Of a stretch of DNA of 64,000 nt, positions 8,919-18,405 are shown piece after piece; within the stretch, counting starts at the first letter, position 1, and the number at the start of each line of letters is the position of its first letter. The notes under the pieces were generated by a model. It had not been told where the DNA came from. It did not search any database and saw nothing but the letters and a program-made list of their open reading frames with translations. Made by a program: the position numbers and the translations under genes. Source of the stretch: Rhodovulum bhavnagarense (GTDB lineage: Bacteria; Pseudomonadota; Alphaproteobacteria; Rhodobacterales; Rhodobacteraceae); contig NZ_SLXU01000012.1 of NCBI RefSeq assembly GCF_004343505.1, positions 27,345-91,344 on the forward strand, written 5' to 3'.

Positions 8919-10064
8919 ATGCATTCCCAAATAGTCTACCTCGACAATAACGCTACTACTCGACCATTCCCAGAGGTCGTAGCCGCCGTAACTCGGTCGC
9001 TCGAAAGTGACTGGGCTAATCCGTCGAGCCCGCACGGATTTGGACAGGCCGCCGCACGGACAGTGGCGCTATCCCGTGAACAAGTGGCACGACTGCTTGG
9101 AGCGCGGGCAGAGCAAGTGGTTTTTACTTCCGGTGCTACTGAAGCTAACGAGGCAGTGTTGCGTTATCACGCGACACTCGGAGCGACGCTTATTACCTCG
9201 ACGGCAGAGCACCCAGCTGTGGCAGGATTTTATTTTCGACACATGCCACAGAAAGTCAGAACAGTTCCTCTGGACAAATCCGGGCGCTGGCGACTGGAAG
9301 CACTTGAATCAGTTCTAGAGGCCGTTAGCGGCCCTAAACTGATTGCTTTCGCTTGGGCCAATGGCGAAACGGGTGTTCTTCAGGATCTGACTGGAATCAA
9401 GCTCATGGCACAAAAATATTGCGCCGTTTGTCTGATTGACGCCTCACAAGCGGTGGGGCGGGTTGTTTTTGAAGCGGATAGCGTATCTTATCTTACTTTT
9501 TCAGGTCACAAGCTGCACGGGCCGAAAGGTATTGGGATTTTGATACAGCCGGGAACTGTGCCGCAAGTAGAAGTTTTAATAGGTGGCGGGCAAGAGCGTG
9601 GTTTGCGAGGCGGTACATTAAACGTATCAGGTATCGTTGGTCTCGGCGTTGCGTGCGAACTCCGAAAGCGGAACCTAGATAGCGCTATTGCTCGCATGGG
9701 CAGACTGCGCGACAGCTTTGAGAAGCAAGTTATTGCTGCAATCCCCGGCGTCCGCGTGAATGGCTCGGATACGCAGCGGGTGCCGAACACTGCCAGTCTT
9801 ACGATTCAGGGTGTGGATGGCATGGCACTTGTGGCTCGCCTCGAGGCGCGTGGCATCATTTGCTCGCAGGTTTCGGCATGCTCCTCGGGGCAGCCAGAGC
9901 CGTCACGCACACTACTTGCGATGGGCCTGTCAAGAGACGATGCCTATGCAAGCCTCCGAATAGCTTTTGCCGTCGACACAAAAGAAGATGACGTCGACTT
10001 CGCAGCACAAACAATGGTGGAAGAGGCGCTGTTTCTTCGGGAGATGATGGGTGGGCTTGTATGA
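8919..10064 (+). CDS. sspA: Cysteine desulfurase of the Ssp phosphorothioation system
   Basis: This 381-residue aminotransferase class V enzyme takes sulfur from L-cysteine and hands it to the DNA-sulfuration machinery. 'DNNATT' near residue 9, 'SGATEANE' near 70, the pyridoxal-phosphate lysine K198 in 'SGHKLHGPKG' and the catalytic loop 'SACSSG' with C321 are all present. The protein is IscS/NifS-like in length. The stop overlaps the next start by four bases (ATGA). This gene is visibly richer in A and T than its downstream partners, suggesting a separate origin or recent swap. The DndA versus SspA choice rests on the DUF4007 neighbour rather than on this sequence. Confidence 0.9.
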   Translation: MHSQIVYLDNNATTRPFPEVVAAVTRSLESDWANPSSPHGFGQAAARTVALSREQVARLLGARAEQVVFTSGATEANEAVLRYHATLGATLITSTAEHPAVAGFYFRHMPQKVRTVPLDKSGRWRLEALESVLEAVSGPKLIAFAWANGETGVLQDLTGIKLMAQKYCAVCLIDASQAVGRVVFEADSVSYLTFSGHKLHGPKGIGILIQPGTVPQVEVLIGGGQERGLRGGTLNVSGIVGLGVACELRKRNLDSAIARMGRLRDSFEKQVIAAIPGVRVNGSDTQRVPNTASLTIQGVDGMALVARLEARGIICSQVSACSSGQPEPSRTLLAMGLSRDDAYASLRIAFAVDTKEDDVDFAAQTMVEEALFLREMMGGLV

Positions 10065-10963
10065 AGCTTGGCGGACATGAAACCTTCTATCCGAGGCCAG
10101 GCTGGTTGACGAAGGGCCTCCTTCACCTGCGAGCAGGCGGTATAGGCGTGTTTTCGGCACCCGAGACAGCGGACCAGCTTGGAGTCGGGCGCAACATGGC
10201 TAAATCAATTGGCTGGTGGTTGCATGCGACGGGCCTCGCGACACGGTCGAGCAGGAACAGTCCGCTAGAGCCCACGCCCCTCGGCGCCATATTGGCAGAG
10301 TATGATCCTTACATGGTTCGGCTGGGTACTTGGTGGCTGGTGCATGCCAGCGCAATGACTTGTGGAGCCGAGACGTCGCTGCCTTGGTTTTTCTCGCCGC
10401 GTCGACCAGAGCGCTGCAACCGGACAGTATTAGCTGAGGCACTGATGCGCGATCTCTCGCCGAAACGAGGAAAGGCACCAGCTGTAAAGACGGTGCAACG
10501 CGAGGTCGCTGCTGTGATGCAGGCCTACGCCGTACCGGTGCCACGTTCGCGTAGCGATCCAGAAGACAATCTAGGTTCACCATTTCACCGGCTTGATCTG
10601 TGGCGACATCTCTACGGGACGGACCGTTTCGAGCGATCGGAAACGACGCCCATCCCGCCGGAGGCACTTGGGCTCGTCCTTTCGGCGCTCGGGATGAGCC
10701 AACCCTCCGCCACTTTGCGTGAGGGGATTTTGCAGGACATCGCGATCGGCAGCGCGCCGATGACACGGGCTGGGGCGATGTTGGGTCGGTCACGCGAAGC
10801 GCTCTTGGATCTTGCCGCAGCAAGTGAACGGGAACTGGGGCCCGAGGTACTGCGGGTGCGGACACTGGCCGGAGAACGCTATGTTTCGCTGCCGAGTGCG
10901 GCTGCCGCGACCTGGGCGCGGCGCTTCTACGACCGCGTTGGCGCAGCCCGGGAGGCGGCATGA
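10061..10963 (+). CDS. sspB: DUF4007 protein, SspB-like
   Basis: The protein has 300 residues and opens with the DUF4007 signature 'GHETFYPRPGWLTKG' (residues 5-19). A helix-turn-helix-like part follows ('LGVGRNMAKSIGWWL', about 41-55). DUF4007 proteins next to a cysteine desulfurase and a PAPS-reductase-like enzyme are SspB, the nicking component reported for single-strand phosphorothioation. The start overlaps the sspA stop and its stop overlaps the sspC start by four bases, so the three are translationally coupled. I cannot identify the nickase catalytic residues by eye. Confidence 0.82.
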   Translation: MKLGGHETFYPRPGWLTKGLLHLRAGGIGVFSAPETADQLGVGRNMAKSIGWWLHATGLATRSSRNSPLEPTPLGAILAEYDPYMVRLGTWWLVHASAMTCGAETSLPWFFSPRRPERCNRTVLAEALMRDLSPKRGKAPAVKTVQREVAAVMQAYAVPVPRSRSDPEDNLGSPFHRLDLWRHLYGTDRFERSETTPIPPEALGLVLSALGMSQPSATLREGILQDIAIGSAPMTRAGAMLGRSREALLDLAAASERELGPEVLRVRTLAGERYVSLPSAAAATWARRFYDRVGAAREAA

Positions 10964-13900
10964 ACCTCTTGCGCTCAATCAACATCGCGGATGACCGCGC
11001 GCGGGCAGAGGTGATCGCCGCATACCGTCCCACGCGCAAGACCCTACAGGTGGTACGCGCTGTCTGCGGACTTGAACGGAGCTCGGCCACTAATGTGGTC
11101 GCACCCTATGGCGCGGGAAAATCGCTTGCCGCGCTTGCGGGGATCACCCTTCTTGCTGGCGATCCGACTATGGCCCGGCAACTGCGCGCGCGCATCGCTG
11201 CAGTTGACCCGGCTTTGGGCTCAGTCGAGACCCACGGGTCGACGCTACTCCTGCTGCTGCATGGCGCCTGCCCCGACCTAGCTGCGGAGCTTGCCGAGCG
11301 GGCGGAAGTGGAAGCAGGCCCGCTCTCCAAGGTTCTTGCGGCAATCCTCCGCCTTGCCCGCCGGAACGGCATGGCGCAGATCGCTATCGTTTGGGACGAG
11401 TTCGGCCAGCATCTCGAAACCCTTGTGCGCGAGGGCCGTCCAGAGGACCTGCTGGCGGTGCAGGATCTGGCGGAATGGGCGGTGCGACGGACCGAGCCTC
11501 GGGTGACGCTGACCACCCTCATGCACCAAGGGGTCTACCATTACACCCGACGTGCATCGGACACGGCACAATCAGCGTGGAGAAAGATCGAGGGGCGATT
11601 TGAAACGCTCAGCTTGATCGACGATGGCGTCGACGCGATGGAGATGCTGGCTGAGGCGCTTGACGAGCGGCGCGACACGCCTGATGCAGCTGCCATTGCC
11701 CGCGCCCGAGCCGCTGGCTTCTTTGCCGATATTACCGACGACGCAAGGCTGTCCGACATCCTCTCCCGCACTGCGCCGCTGACACCGGCAGCGCTTCAGA
11801 TTCTGCCAAGCCTCGCCGCGCAGGTGGCTCAGGCCGAACGGACGATGTTCCGCTACCTTGCTGATGTGGTGGCGGCGGCCGAGCCTGGGACAGCTCTAGG
11901 CGTTGATGCGCTCTACGACTTCTTCGCCCCCGCGATGCGCTCCGACACAGGACCAGGTGGCACCCACCGCCGCTTTGTCGAGACAGAGACAGCGCTGTCA
12001 CGCGCCGAAACAGATCTAGAACGGAGGGTGATAAAGACCGCGGCGTTACTGCAACTTGGCCGCAGCGCGGAGCGGCTGAAGCTGCCGCACGCGCGGCTGG
12101 TCTATGCTGTGGCGGAGGGCAGCCCAACGACGTCAGAGGCCGTCGATGCCGCAATCGAAGCGCTGGTGGCGCGCAAACTGCTCCTCCATCGCCGCAGGGT
12201 GGACGACATTTCGGTCTGGCATGGCGCTGACATCGACCTTGGTCAGATGGTCGCTGAGGAGGCCACGCGATTGGCGATGGAAAGCGACCCGGTGGAGTCG
12301 CTGGAACGGATGTTCCCGCCAGATGCCTATACTGCGCCACCTTACAACCACGCCCGAGGTATTACCCGCTTCGCTCGGGCCCGCTTCGTGCGCGAAGGCG
12401 ACCTGATCTCGGCTCCAGGCTTGGAGGTACTCCGGGCTCATGCCGATGGCGAGGATGCGCTTGTGGCGCTAGTCATCGACGCTACTGCAGACCGGTCGGA
12501 CCTCATGGAGCTTGCCCGCGCCCTTCCGCCCCACCTAATCTTGGCACTGCCCCGCCGTTCCGCCGAGGTTGGCCCAATTCTCGCTGACCTCCTCGCAATG
12601 GAGGCGCTGTTAGACCGCCACGAGCTTCTTGCCACCGACCCGCTAGTGGAGCGCGAGCTTCAGGAACTGAAGTCCGAGGCCGAGGCAGCACTGCGTCAGA
12701 GCCTCGAACGCCTGATGAACCCCGACCGTGGCGAAGTTGTCTGGTTGTCTGGGCCGGCGATTCACAGGTTCGCCGAGAGCGGCACGTCAGGCGAGATCCT
12801 TTCGCGCCTGTTCGAGGAGCGCTTCCCCTATACTCCGCGGATCGCCAACGAGCAGGTTGTCCGGCGCAGAGTCTCGGCAGTAACTCGCTCGGCCCGCAAA
12901 CGCTGCATGCTTGCGATCATCGAACGCACTGGTATCCGTGCGCTCGGCTACGAAGGCGCCACATCCGCCGACGCCTCGATCTACCGCACGGTCTTCGAGC
13001 ACACCGGCCTCTATGGCTGCATCAACGGCGCTTGGCGGTGGCGGATGCCTTCCGAATTAGATGATCTCTCGATGAGGCATGTATGGTCAGAGATCGAGGG
13101 ATTCTTTGCCCAACCATCTGAACGACTCAAGAGTGTAGAGGACCTCATCGACCGGCTGACAGCCCCACCAATCGGGCTGCGGGAAGGTGTGCTGCCACTC
13201 CTGTTGACGGCAGGTATGATTGCGTTCGGAAGAGCGTTGGCGTTGCGGGAACTCGTCGATGGCCGCGCGAGGTATGTGGACGACATCCAGCCAAGCCTGA
13301 TTGAAAAGATGTGCGAGGAACCAAAGCGGTTCGAACTGGAAGTGCCGACTCTGACGTCAGGGCAATCAAGCAATCTCAAGAAGATGATCCGGTGTCTAGT
13401 CGGAGACCTTGACCCGCAGGAGCCAGACCTGCTGCGAGGGCTTTACGATGCCTTACTGGAATGGCGAAGTGGACTTCCGCCTACGGCCCTCAGCACAAAA
13501 GGCTTGGGCGAGAATGCGGATCTGCTCCAGCCTCTGTTGCGCAAGAAGTCTTTCGACCCCGTAAACTTCCTATTCCGAGAACTGCCGCAGGTGCTCGGAG
13601 AGCCAGCCCTGAACGCAGAGACGATTGAAGTATTTGCTACAGCTGTACGCCAGATCGAAGGTGTATCATCGGCCTTTGCTGACCAAGCAATTGACGTCGC
13701 TGCAGCGATTTTTAGCCGCCGGCTCAGGGGCAGCCCGCGCTCTCTTCTCGATGCGGCCTCGGAGTGGGCGGCCTGCGTTCCACTGGGAGACGAAGAGGTG
13801 CGCGCCCTTGATCATGAAGCTAGGGGCGTACTCGCACGTGCGCGCAGCTCCAGCAACTCCCCCAGGGGCGCGCGAGGTTTCGTAACTCAGTTGAGCGGCA

Positions 13901-14139
13901 TTCTATGCGGAGAGGGCTTCGAAGCATGGGATGACCGGACGGCTGACCTCTTTCGCGCTCGGCTCGAGGAGGCACTTGTGCGGATTGAAGAAGCGGTGCT
14001 TGAGCGCGCGGACGGCAGCGACGCATTCGAGCCTTTTTTGCGCAACAAGCTGGCGACAATTTTTGATGTTTACGATGCAAAAATCGGTCGTGCGCGTCTG
14101 ATCAAATACTTGGATGAGATATACAGGGGAACGTCATGA
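10960..14139 (+). CDS. sspC: Large ATPase of the Ssp module, SspC-like
   Basis: The protein has 1059 residues. A Walker A loop 'APYGAGKS' lies at residues 48-55 and a Walker B-like 'IAIVWDEFG' near 140, placing it among large AAA-type or STAND-like ATPases. The remaining roughly 900 residues are mostly helical with no domain I can name. Its position between the DUF4007 gene and the PP-loop gene, with four-base overlaps on both sides, matches sspC in SspABCD operons. The role is presumed to be ATP-dependent handling of DNA during sulfur insertion. It is longer than many ATPases labelled SspC, so the C-terminal half may carry an added function. Confidence 0.8.
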   Translation: MNLLRSINIADDRARAEVIAAYRPTRKTLQVVRAVCGLERSSATNVVAPYGAGKSLAALAGITLLAGDPTMARQLRARIAAVDPALGSVETHGSTLLLLLHGACPDLAAELAERAEVEAGPLSKVLAAILRLARRNGMAQIAIVWDEFGQHLETLVREGRPEDLLAVQDLAEWAVRRTEPRVTLTTLMHQGVYHYTRRASDTAQSAWRKIEGRFETLSLIDDGVDAMEMLAEALDERRDTPDAAAIARARAAGFFADITDDARLSDILSRTAPLTPAALQILPSLAAQVAQAERTMFRYLADVVAAAEPGTALGVDALYDFFAPAMRSDTGPGGTHRRFVETETALSRAETDLERRVIKTAALLQLGRSAERLKLPHARLVYAVAEGSPTTSEAVDAAIEALVARKLLLHRRRVDDISVWHGADIDLGQMVAEEATRLAMESDPVESLERMFPPDAYTAPPYNHARGITRFARARFVREGDLISAPGLEVLRAHADGEDALVALVIDATADRSDLMELARALPPHLILALPRRSAEVGPILADLLAMEALLDRHELLATDPLVERELQELKSEAEAALRQSLERLMNPDRGEVVWLSGPAIHRFAESGTSGEILSRLFEERFPYTPRIANEQVVRRRVSAVTRSARKRCMLAIIERTGIRALGYEGATSADASIYRTVFEHTGLYGCINGAWRWRMPSELDDLSMRHVWSEIEGFFAQPSERLKSVEDLIDRLTAPPIGLREGVLPLLLTAGMIAFGRALALRELVDGRARYVDDIQPSLIEKMCEEPKRFELEVPTLTSGQSSNLKKMIRCLVGDLDPQEPDLLRGLYDALLEWRSGLPPTALSTKGLGENADLLQPLLRKKSFDPVNFLFRELPQVLGEPALNAETIEVFATAVRQIEGVSSAFADQAIDVAAAIFSRRLRGSPRSLLDAASEWAACVPLGDEEVRALDHEARGVLARARSSSNSPRGARGFVTQLSGILCGEGFEAWDDRTADLFRARLEEALVRIEEAVLERADGSDAFEPFLRNKLATIFDVYDAKIGRARLIKYLDEIYRGTS

Positions 14140-15011
14140 CGCCAACTAGTCTTTCCGATGCGGTGCAGGACCGGTCACGGCGCCATATCATCCCGCTGAG
14201 TGGGGGCAAGGACTCCACCGCGCTGGCGGTGTATATGCTCGAACGGCACAGCGACCTGCCGTTGGAGTTCGTGTTCACAGACACCGGGGCAGAGCTGCCC
14301 GAGACCTACAGCTATCTGCGCCGGTTCGAGGCGATCTTCGGAGTCGAAATCAACCGGCTTACTGCCCTCGATTTACCCGAGCTGCAGGTGCGCTCAAAAG
14401 GTGGGCGCCGGTCGCCCTTCGATGTCTTGCTGAACGAAGTCTATTCGGGCTTCCTCCCTAACCCGCAGGCGCGCTGGTGCACTCGCATGCTTAAGATCAA
14501 GCCGTTCGAGCATTTCGTCGGCGGCGACAATGCATTTAGCTACATCGGCATTCGTGCTGACGAGAACAGGGAAGGCTTTCGCGGCGCCTCTGCCGGACCC
14601 TCACCTGAAGACGACGAAGTGCAGCCCGAAACAGGACGCGCCAAGCCGGTAGTGCTGTCCAACCGCAACAACATCTTGCCGGTCTATCCGCTCAAGGACA
14701 TCGGCTTCGGCCTCGACGAGGTTCGCGACTTGCTGCTGGGCAGCGGTCTCGGGCTGCCGCCCTACTACGATTGGCGGTCGCGGTCGGGCTGCTACTTCTG
14801 TTTTTATCAGCAAGTCGGAGAGTGGCAGGGGCTGAAAGAACGTCACCCTGAGCTCTTCGAGGCGGCCAAGACCTACGAGGTGACCAAGGCGAACGGGCGG
14901 CGCTTTACTTGGTCTCAGACCCGCTCGCTGGAAGAGCTGGAAAAGCTTCGCGAGCGCTATGCGACCCCAACAGGCGAGCCGGAAGACGGATGCGCCATCT
15001 GCCACTTGTGA
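14136..15011 (+). CDS. sspD: PAPS-reductase-like ATP pyrophosphatase, SspD/DndC family
   Basis: The protein has 291 residues. The PP-loop 'SGGKDST' (22-28) activates the DNA substrate with ATP. Cysteines at C115 ('RWCTRM'), C219 and C222 ('GCYFCF') and C286 and C289 ('GCAICH') are placed as in DndC-type enzymes that hold an iron-sulfur cluster. The family catalyses the sulfur-for-oxygen exchange in the DNA backbone with sulfur delivered by the desulfurase. It overlaps sspC by four bases. Its stop is followed after seven bases by the next gene, so modification and restriction genes appear to be one transcript. Confidence 0.92.
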   Translation: MTPTSLSDAVQDRSRRHIIPLSGGKDSTALAVYMLERHSDLPLEFVFTDTGAELPETYSYLRRFEAIFGVEINRLTALDLPELQVRSKGGRRSPFDVLLNEVYSGFLPNPQARWCTRMLKIKPFEHFVGGDNAFSYIGIRADENREGFRGASAGPSPEDDEVQPETGRAKPVVLSNRNNILPVYPLKDIGFGLDEVRDLLLGSGLGLPPYYDWRSRSGCYFCFYQQVGEWQGLKERHPELFEAAKTYEVTKANGRRFTWSQTRSLEELEKLRERYATPTGEPEDGCAICHL

Positions 15012-15018
15012 GGCTAGG

Positions 15019-16836
15019 ATGAACAGCAACCCCCTCGTCGATTTCCTGGCCTCCTACGGCCCTCAAGCGTCCTCGAATAATCTCTACGATGAGTTTGTGG
15101 TTGAGGCCGCCAAGAGGACCGGCTGTGCGGCCCTTGAAATTGACCAGCCCCTCACTGCCGAGTTGATCGGGCTTCTGCAGTCCGCCACGCCAAAATGTGT
15201 GATCCTTACCGGGACGGCTGGGGATGGCAAAACGTACACTGCTCGGAAGGTGGCCGAAGCGCTGTCCGGCGAGGCTCGCGTTTGGTCCAACACACAAAAG
15301 ATCTATACCCTGCCTAAACCCTTGCCGTCCGGCCGATCGGCTCTCTTCATTAAGGATCTCAGCGAGATCAACGAAGCTGAGAAGAACCGCATATTTCCCG
15401 ACATCATGGCTACGCTGACCGGCGAGAGCACCGAAGTCTTCATTATATGTGTCAACGATGGTCATCTGCTGAAGTTCTTCCGAGATCGTGGGGAAGCGGA
15501 GCTTCACGACCGTTTCGCGGAGATGCTGCGCACCGACGCCCGCGAAGATCCGAACGGACACTTCTTGCTCGTCAACATGTCGCGGCAGTCCCATCGCCAC
15601 CTTGTGGATCAGATCGTCGACGGCGTGGTGGCCCACGATGGATGGCGAGGGTGCGAGGGCTGTCCGGCGCTTGCCGACAAGGACAATCCCTGTCCAATCC
15701 GCTGCAACCGCGACATCCTTCTCCGGAACGATCCGGCATCAATGCGTGCCCGGCTCAAGGACATGATCCGCATGGCCGCCGCCGATGGACGACATCTGTC
15801 GATCCGTCAGCTAATCTTGCTCACGGTCAATATCCTGCTCGGAGACGCACGAGCCGGTTCGACCCTGTTGACTTGTCAGAAGGCGCAGCGACGGGCGCGG
15901 GAGAACGACTATGGTTCGACAAATCCCTTCGCCAATGCCTTTGGGGTGAACCTGACCGAGCGCGAGCGCCGGCAATATGGCGCCTTCACAGTCCTCAGCG
16001 AGTATCAGGTGGGGTTTGAAACCAACAACGTCTTCGATCACGGGCTGTTGTGGGGCGACGAAAGCTTGCCTGACTGTCCGTGGTACGGAGAGCGCATCTT
16101 CGCGTCGATTCGAGACATGTACCGGGGTGACCCTTCCCGCCATTCAGCCGATCTTCAGCGCGCCATTGTCGATCAGCGGCGGCGGCTGTTCTTTTCGCTC
16201 GATCCGCAGAGTGCCGAGGTCCGTACCAACCCACACCGCAGCCCGTGGAATCTGTCTGTCTTCAAGCATGGCGTCGACTACGTCGCGATGGTCGATGGCC
16301 TCCTCGGCTCGGGCATGCCACAGCAGATTGCTCGCCAGTTGCTGCGCGGACTGAACCGCATGATGACCGGTGAGATGACGATCACAGACGATCGCCTTTG
16401 GATAACAGCGCCACCCGGTGTCTATCTGGGCAGTGAAATCCCGCTGCTAGTGCAGCATGCCGGTCATCCTCGCACTGGCGGCATTAGCACGATGTCCTTC
16501 CTTGTGTCGGGCAACCACCGCGTCGGTCCTTCCGACAACGGCCGACCGCCGGTAATTCGAGTCGTAACCCGAGGGCGGGTGGATCGGGCGGTGGACCTGG
16601 CGCTTCGACCAACCCTGGTAGAGTGCTTGCTTCGGATTGCCGATGGTGCTCTACCGGCCAGCTTTTCCTCGGAATGCCAGCGGGAGGTCGAGCGCTTCCA
16701 GTTGCAGGTGGCCACGGAAGTCCGACATGCGTTCGAGTTCGACGGAGCAGCTCCGATGCCCAAGGAGGTCCGGATGTTGGACGGCAACCTGCAAGAGCAT
16801 GCGATCGCAATCATGGCAGAGGGAGATGCCTGGTGA
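15019..16836 (+). CDS. sspF: Restriction ATPase SspF/DptF-like
   Basis: The protein has 605 residues; the ATG at 15019 is the first after sspD and gives a normal N-terminus. The Walker A loop 'GTAGDGKT' is at residues 65-72. A cysteine cluster C212-x2-C215-x9-C225-x3-C229 looks like a zinc or Fe-S site. The order after sspD and before a mid-size and a giant ATPase gene is the DndF-G-H (DptFGH) arrangement. These proteins attack DNA lacking phosphorothioates; in SspABCD-linked systems they are called SspFGH. The stop overlaps the next ATG by one base (TGATG). Confidence 0.85.
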   Translation: MNSNPLVDFLASYGPQASSNNLYDEFVVEAAKRTGCAALEIDQPLTAELIGLLQSATPKCVILTGTAGDGKTYTARKVAEALSGEARVWSNTQKIYTLPKPLPSGRSALFIKDLSEINEAEKNRIFPDIMATLTGESTEVFIICVNDGHLLKFFRDRGEAELHDRFAEMLRTDAREDPNGHFLLVNMSRQSHRHLVDQIVDGVVAHDGWRGCEGCPALADKDNPCPIRCNRDILLRNDPASMRARLKDMIRMAAADGRHLSIRQLILLTVNILLGDARAGSTLLTCQKAQRRARENDYGSTNPFANAFGVNLTERERRQYGAFTVLSEYQVGFETNNVFDHGLLWGDESLPDCPWYGERIFASIRDMYRGDPSRHSADLQRAIVDQRRRLFFSLDPQSAEVRTNPHRSPWNLSVFKHGVDYVAMVDGLLGSGMPQQIARQLLRGLNRMMTGEMTITDDRLWITAPPGVYLGSEIPLLVQHAGHPRTGGISTMSFLVSGNHRVGPSDNGRPPVIRVVTRGRVDRAVDLALRPTLVECLLRIADGALPASFSSECQREVERFQLQVATEVRHAFEFDGAAPMPKEVRMLDGNLQEHAIAIMAEGDAW

Positions 16837-18404
16837 TGAACATCATGTCCACTAGCAGACTGCCGCCGCCCCCGAACGTCCTCGACAGTTCCGACATGCG
16901 TGTGCAGGAGCTTATTCACGGTCACCGCTTCATGCAGGAGCAGGAGCCGTTCATGATTGTCCTCGAGACCCTAGCGGTCTGCGCGGATAGACCTCTAGGC
17001 AGCGTCCTGCCCAAGCCGGACGCACATGAAGCATTCCACTATGCTCTACCTCACCGCCGCAAGATGCGGTTCTTGCTGTTTCAGGATCGGCATCTTGAAC
17101 AGGTTGTCGAGGACAGTTCCATCCCTGACCACGAAAAGTGGCACGAATGGAAAAAACGGGTCAACGCGCAGTTCGGTGAAGGACAACGCGAGCTCGGTGC
17201 GGGGGCCTCGCACGATGCCTTCGCCTACCTAAACGAACGGTTTTCAATGGATATCAACGCTCTGCACCAAGCAGTCCGGCTGCTGCAGTCGCGTGAGCTT
17301 GATGTGATGCACAACCGACGGTGGACGTCGCGCTTCCTCGCGGTGACCGGACCGGACATGATCTGCACGGACATGCGAGAGGCCCGCGGCGGCTGGACGG
17401 CTGACCGTCGCTTCTTCGGCCGAGGTGGCGAGCTTGTATATTTGATGCTGAACCGCTCATCTTTCGCAGTCGAGCTGAAGCGGTTGGTCCAAGAGCGGCT
17501 TCTCTCCGAAAACGACCCGATCAATCGGATCGCACAAGCCTTGTCAGACCCGGCAGACACCGGCGCGTCCAACACCCAGATCGGATATCTCCCGCACCTG
17601 ACCCTGTCCGCCTATGATCGTCTCGCCGAAGACTGGCTTAACATCCTGATGTGCAATCGCTTGCCGGAGGGCCACCTTTTCGAGCCTCTTTTCCGTATCA
17701 CCGGGCTCAACATCGTCGTCTATCTGGCGGAGCGGGCACAGGAAGAGGTTGGGGCACCAAAAGCAATACCGATCGTTGCCGATCTTACCGATGGAGGCAA
17801 CCAGCAGCTGCGCGAGGAGGCCAAGGTCCACCTCAACCTGCACCGGGATGTCGCCAATCGTGCGGTACGCGCCTTTGTGGAGCGAGTGCTTGGGGACTGC
17901 GATCGTTGGAAGATGGCGCTAGAGCGCAGCGATCCTGGACTCGCCAAGCAAGCATTGAAGGAGAGATTTGGCTTCACCAAGGGCGATGACCATCGCGGAA
18001 ACGCTGCGACACCTGCGCAACAACTAGAAGCATTCATCGACCATGCGATGCAACGCGACAAGAATAATACCTACAAGTACCTGTTGCCGCTAGCAAAGGC
18101 GTCAGGACTGGCGACGTCGCGACAACGGGTTGGGCCGTGGTTCGCCCTCGATGATGGGATGCTATTTTCCCTCGTTCTCGCCAATGTCACGCACACCATC
18201 GAGTTGCGGGATTTCGTGGCCCAACTTTACCGGCGCTATGGGCTGGTTATCGGCCCCGAAGAGGCCCGAGATGCATTCGGGCGTATCCATGTCGAGCGCT
18301 ACGAAGCAAACCTTGCCGCCCTCGAGGCGCGCATGACCCGGCTCGCCCTGACGCAACGGCTTTCGGATGACTGTGCATTCGTGACGAACCCATACAGGTT
18401 GTGA
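16836..18404 (+). CDS. sspG: SspG/DptG-like restriction component
   Basis: The protein has about 522 residues from the ATG that overlaps the sspF stop; a second ATG nine bases on is possible. No nucleotide-binding or nuclease motif is visible, which is usual for DptG proteins. Its assignment rests on size, on its place between the sspF and sspH genes and on the single-base coupling at both ends (one base separates it from sspH). It is expected to bridge the F and H subunits in the restriction complex. Sequence alone gives no more. Confidence 0.75.
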   Translation: MNIMSTSRLPPPPNVLDSSDMRVQELIHGHRFMQEQEPFMIVLETLAVCADRPLGSVLPKPDAHEAFHYALPHRRKMRFLLFQDRHLEQVVEDSSIPDHEKWHEWKKRVNAQFGEGQRELGAGASHDAFAYLNERFSMDINALHQAVRLLQSRELDVMHNRRWTSRFLAVTGPDMICTDMREARGGWTADRRFFGRGGELVYLMLNRSSFAVELKRLVQERLLSENDPINRIAQALSDPADTGASNTQIGYLPHLTLSAYDRLAEDWLNILMCNRLPEGHLFEPLFRITGLNIVVYLAERAQEEVGAPKAIPIVADLTDGGNQQLREEAKVHLNLHRDVANRAVRAFVERVLGDCDRWKMALERSDPGLAKQALKERFGFTKGDDHRGNAATPAQQLEAFIDHAMQRDKNNTYKYLLPLAKASGLATSRQRVGPWFALDDGMLFSLVLANVTHTIELRDFVAQLYRRYGLVIGPEEARDAFGRIHVERYEANLAALEARMTRLALTQRLSDDCAFVTNPYRL

Positions 18405-18405
18405 G

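Noticed and set aside
16623..16835. Longer N-terminus for the SspG-like protein
   Set aside because: The upstream part overlaps sspF in another frame and looks like its shadow; the TGATG junction at 16834-16838 is the natural start.
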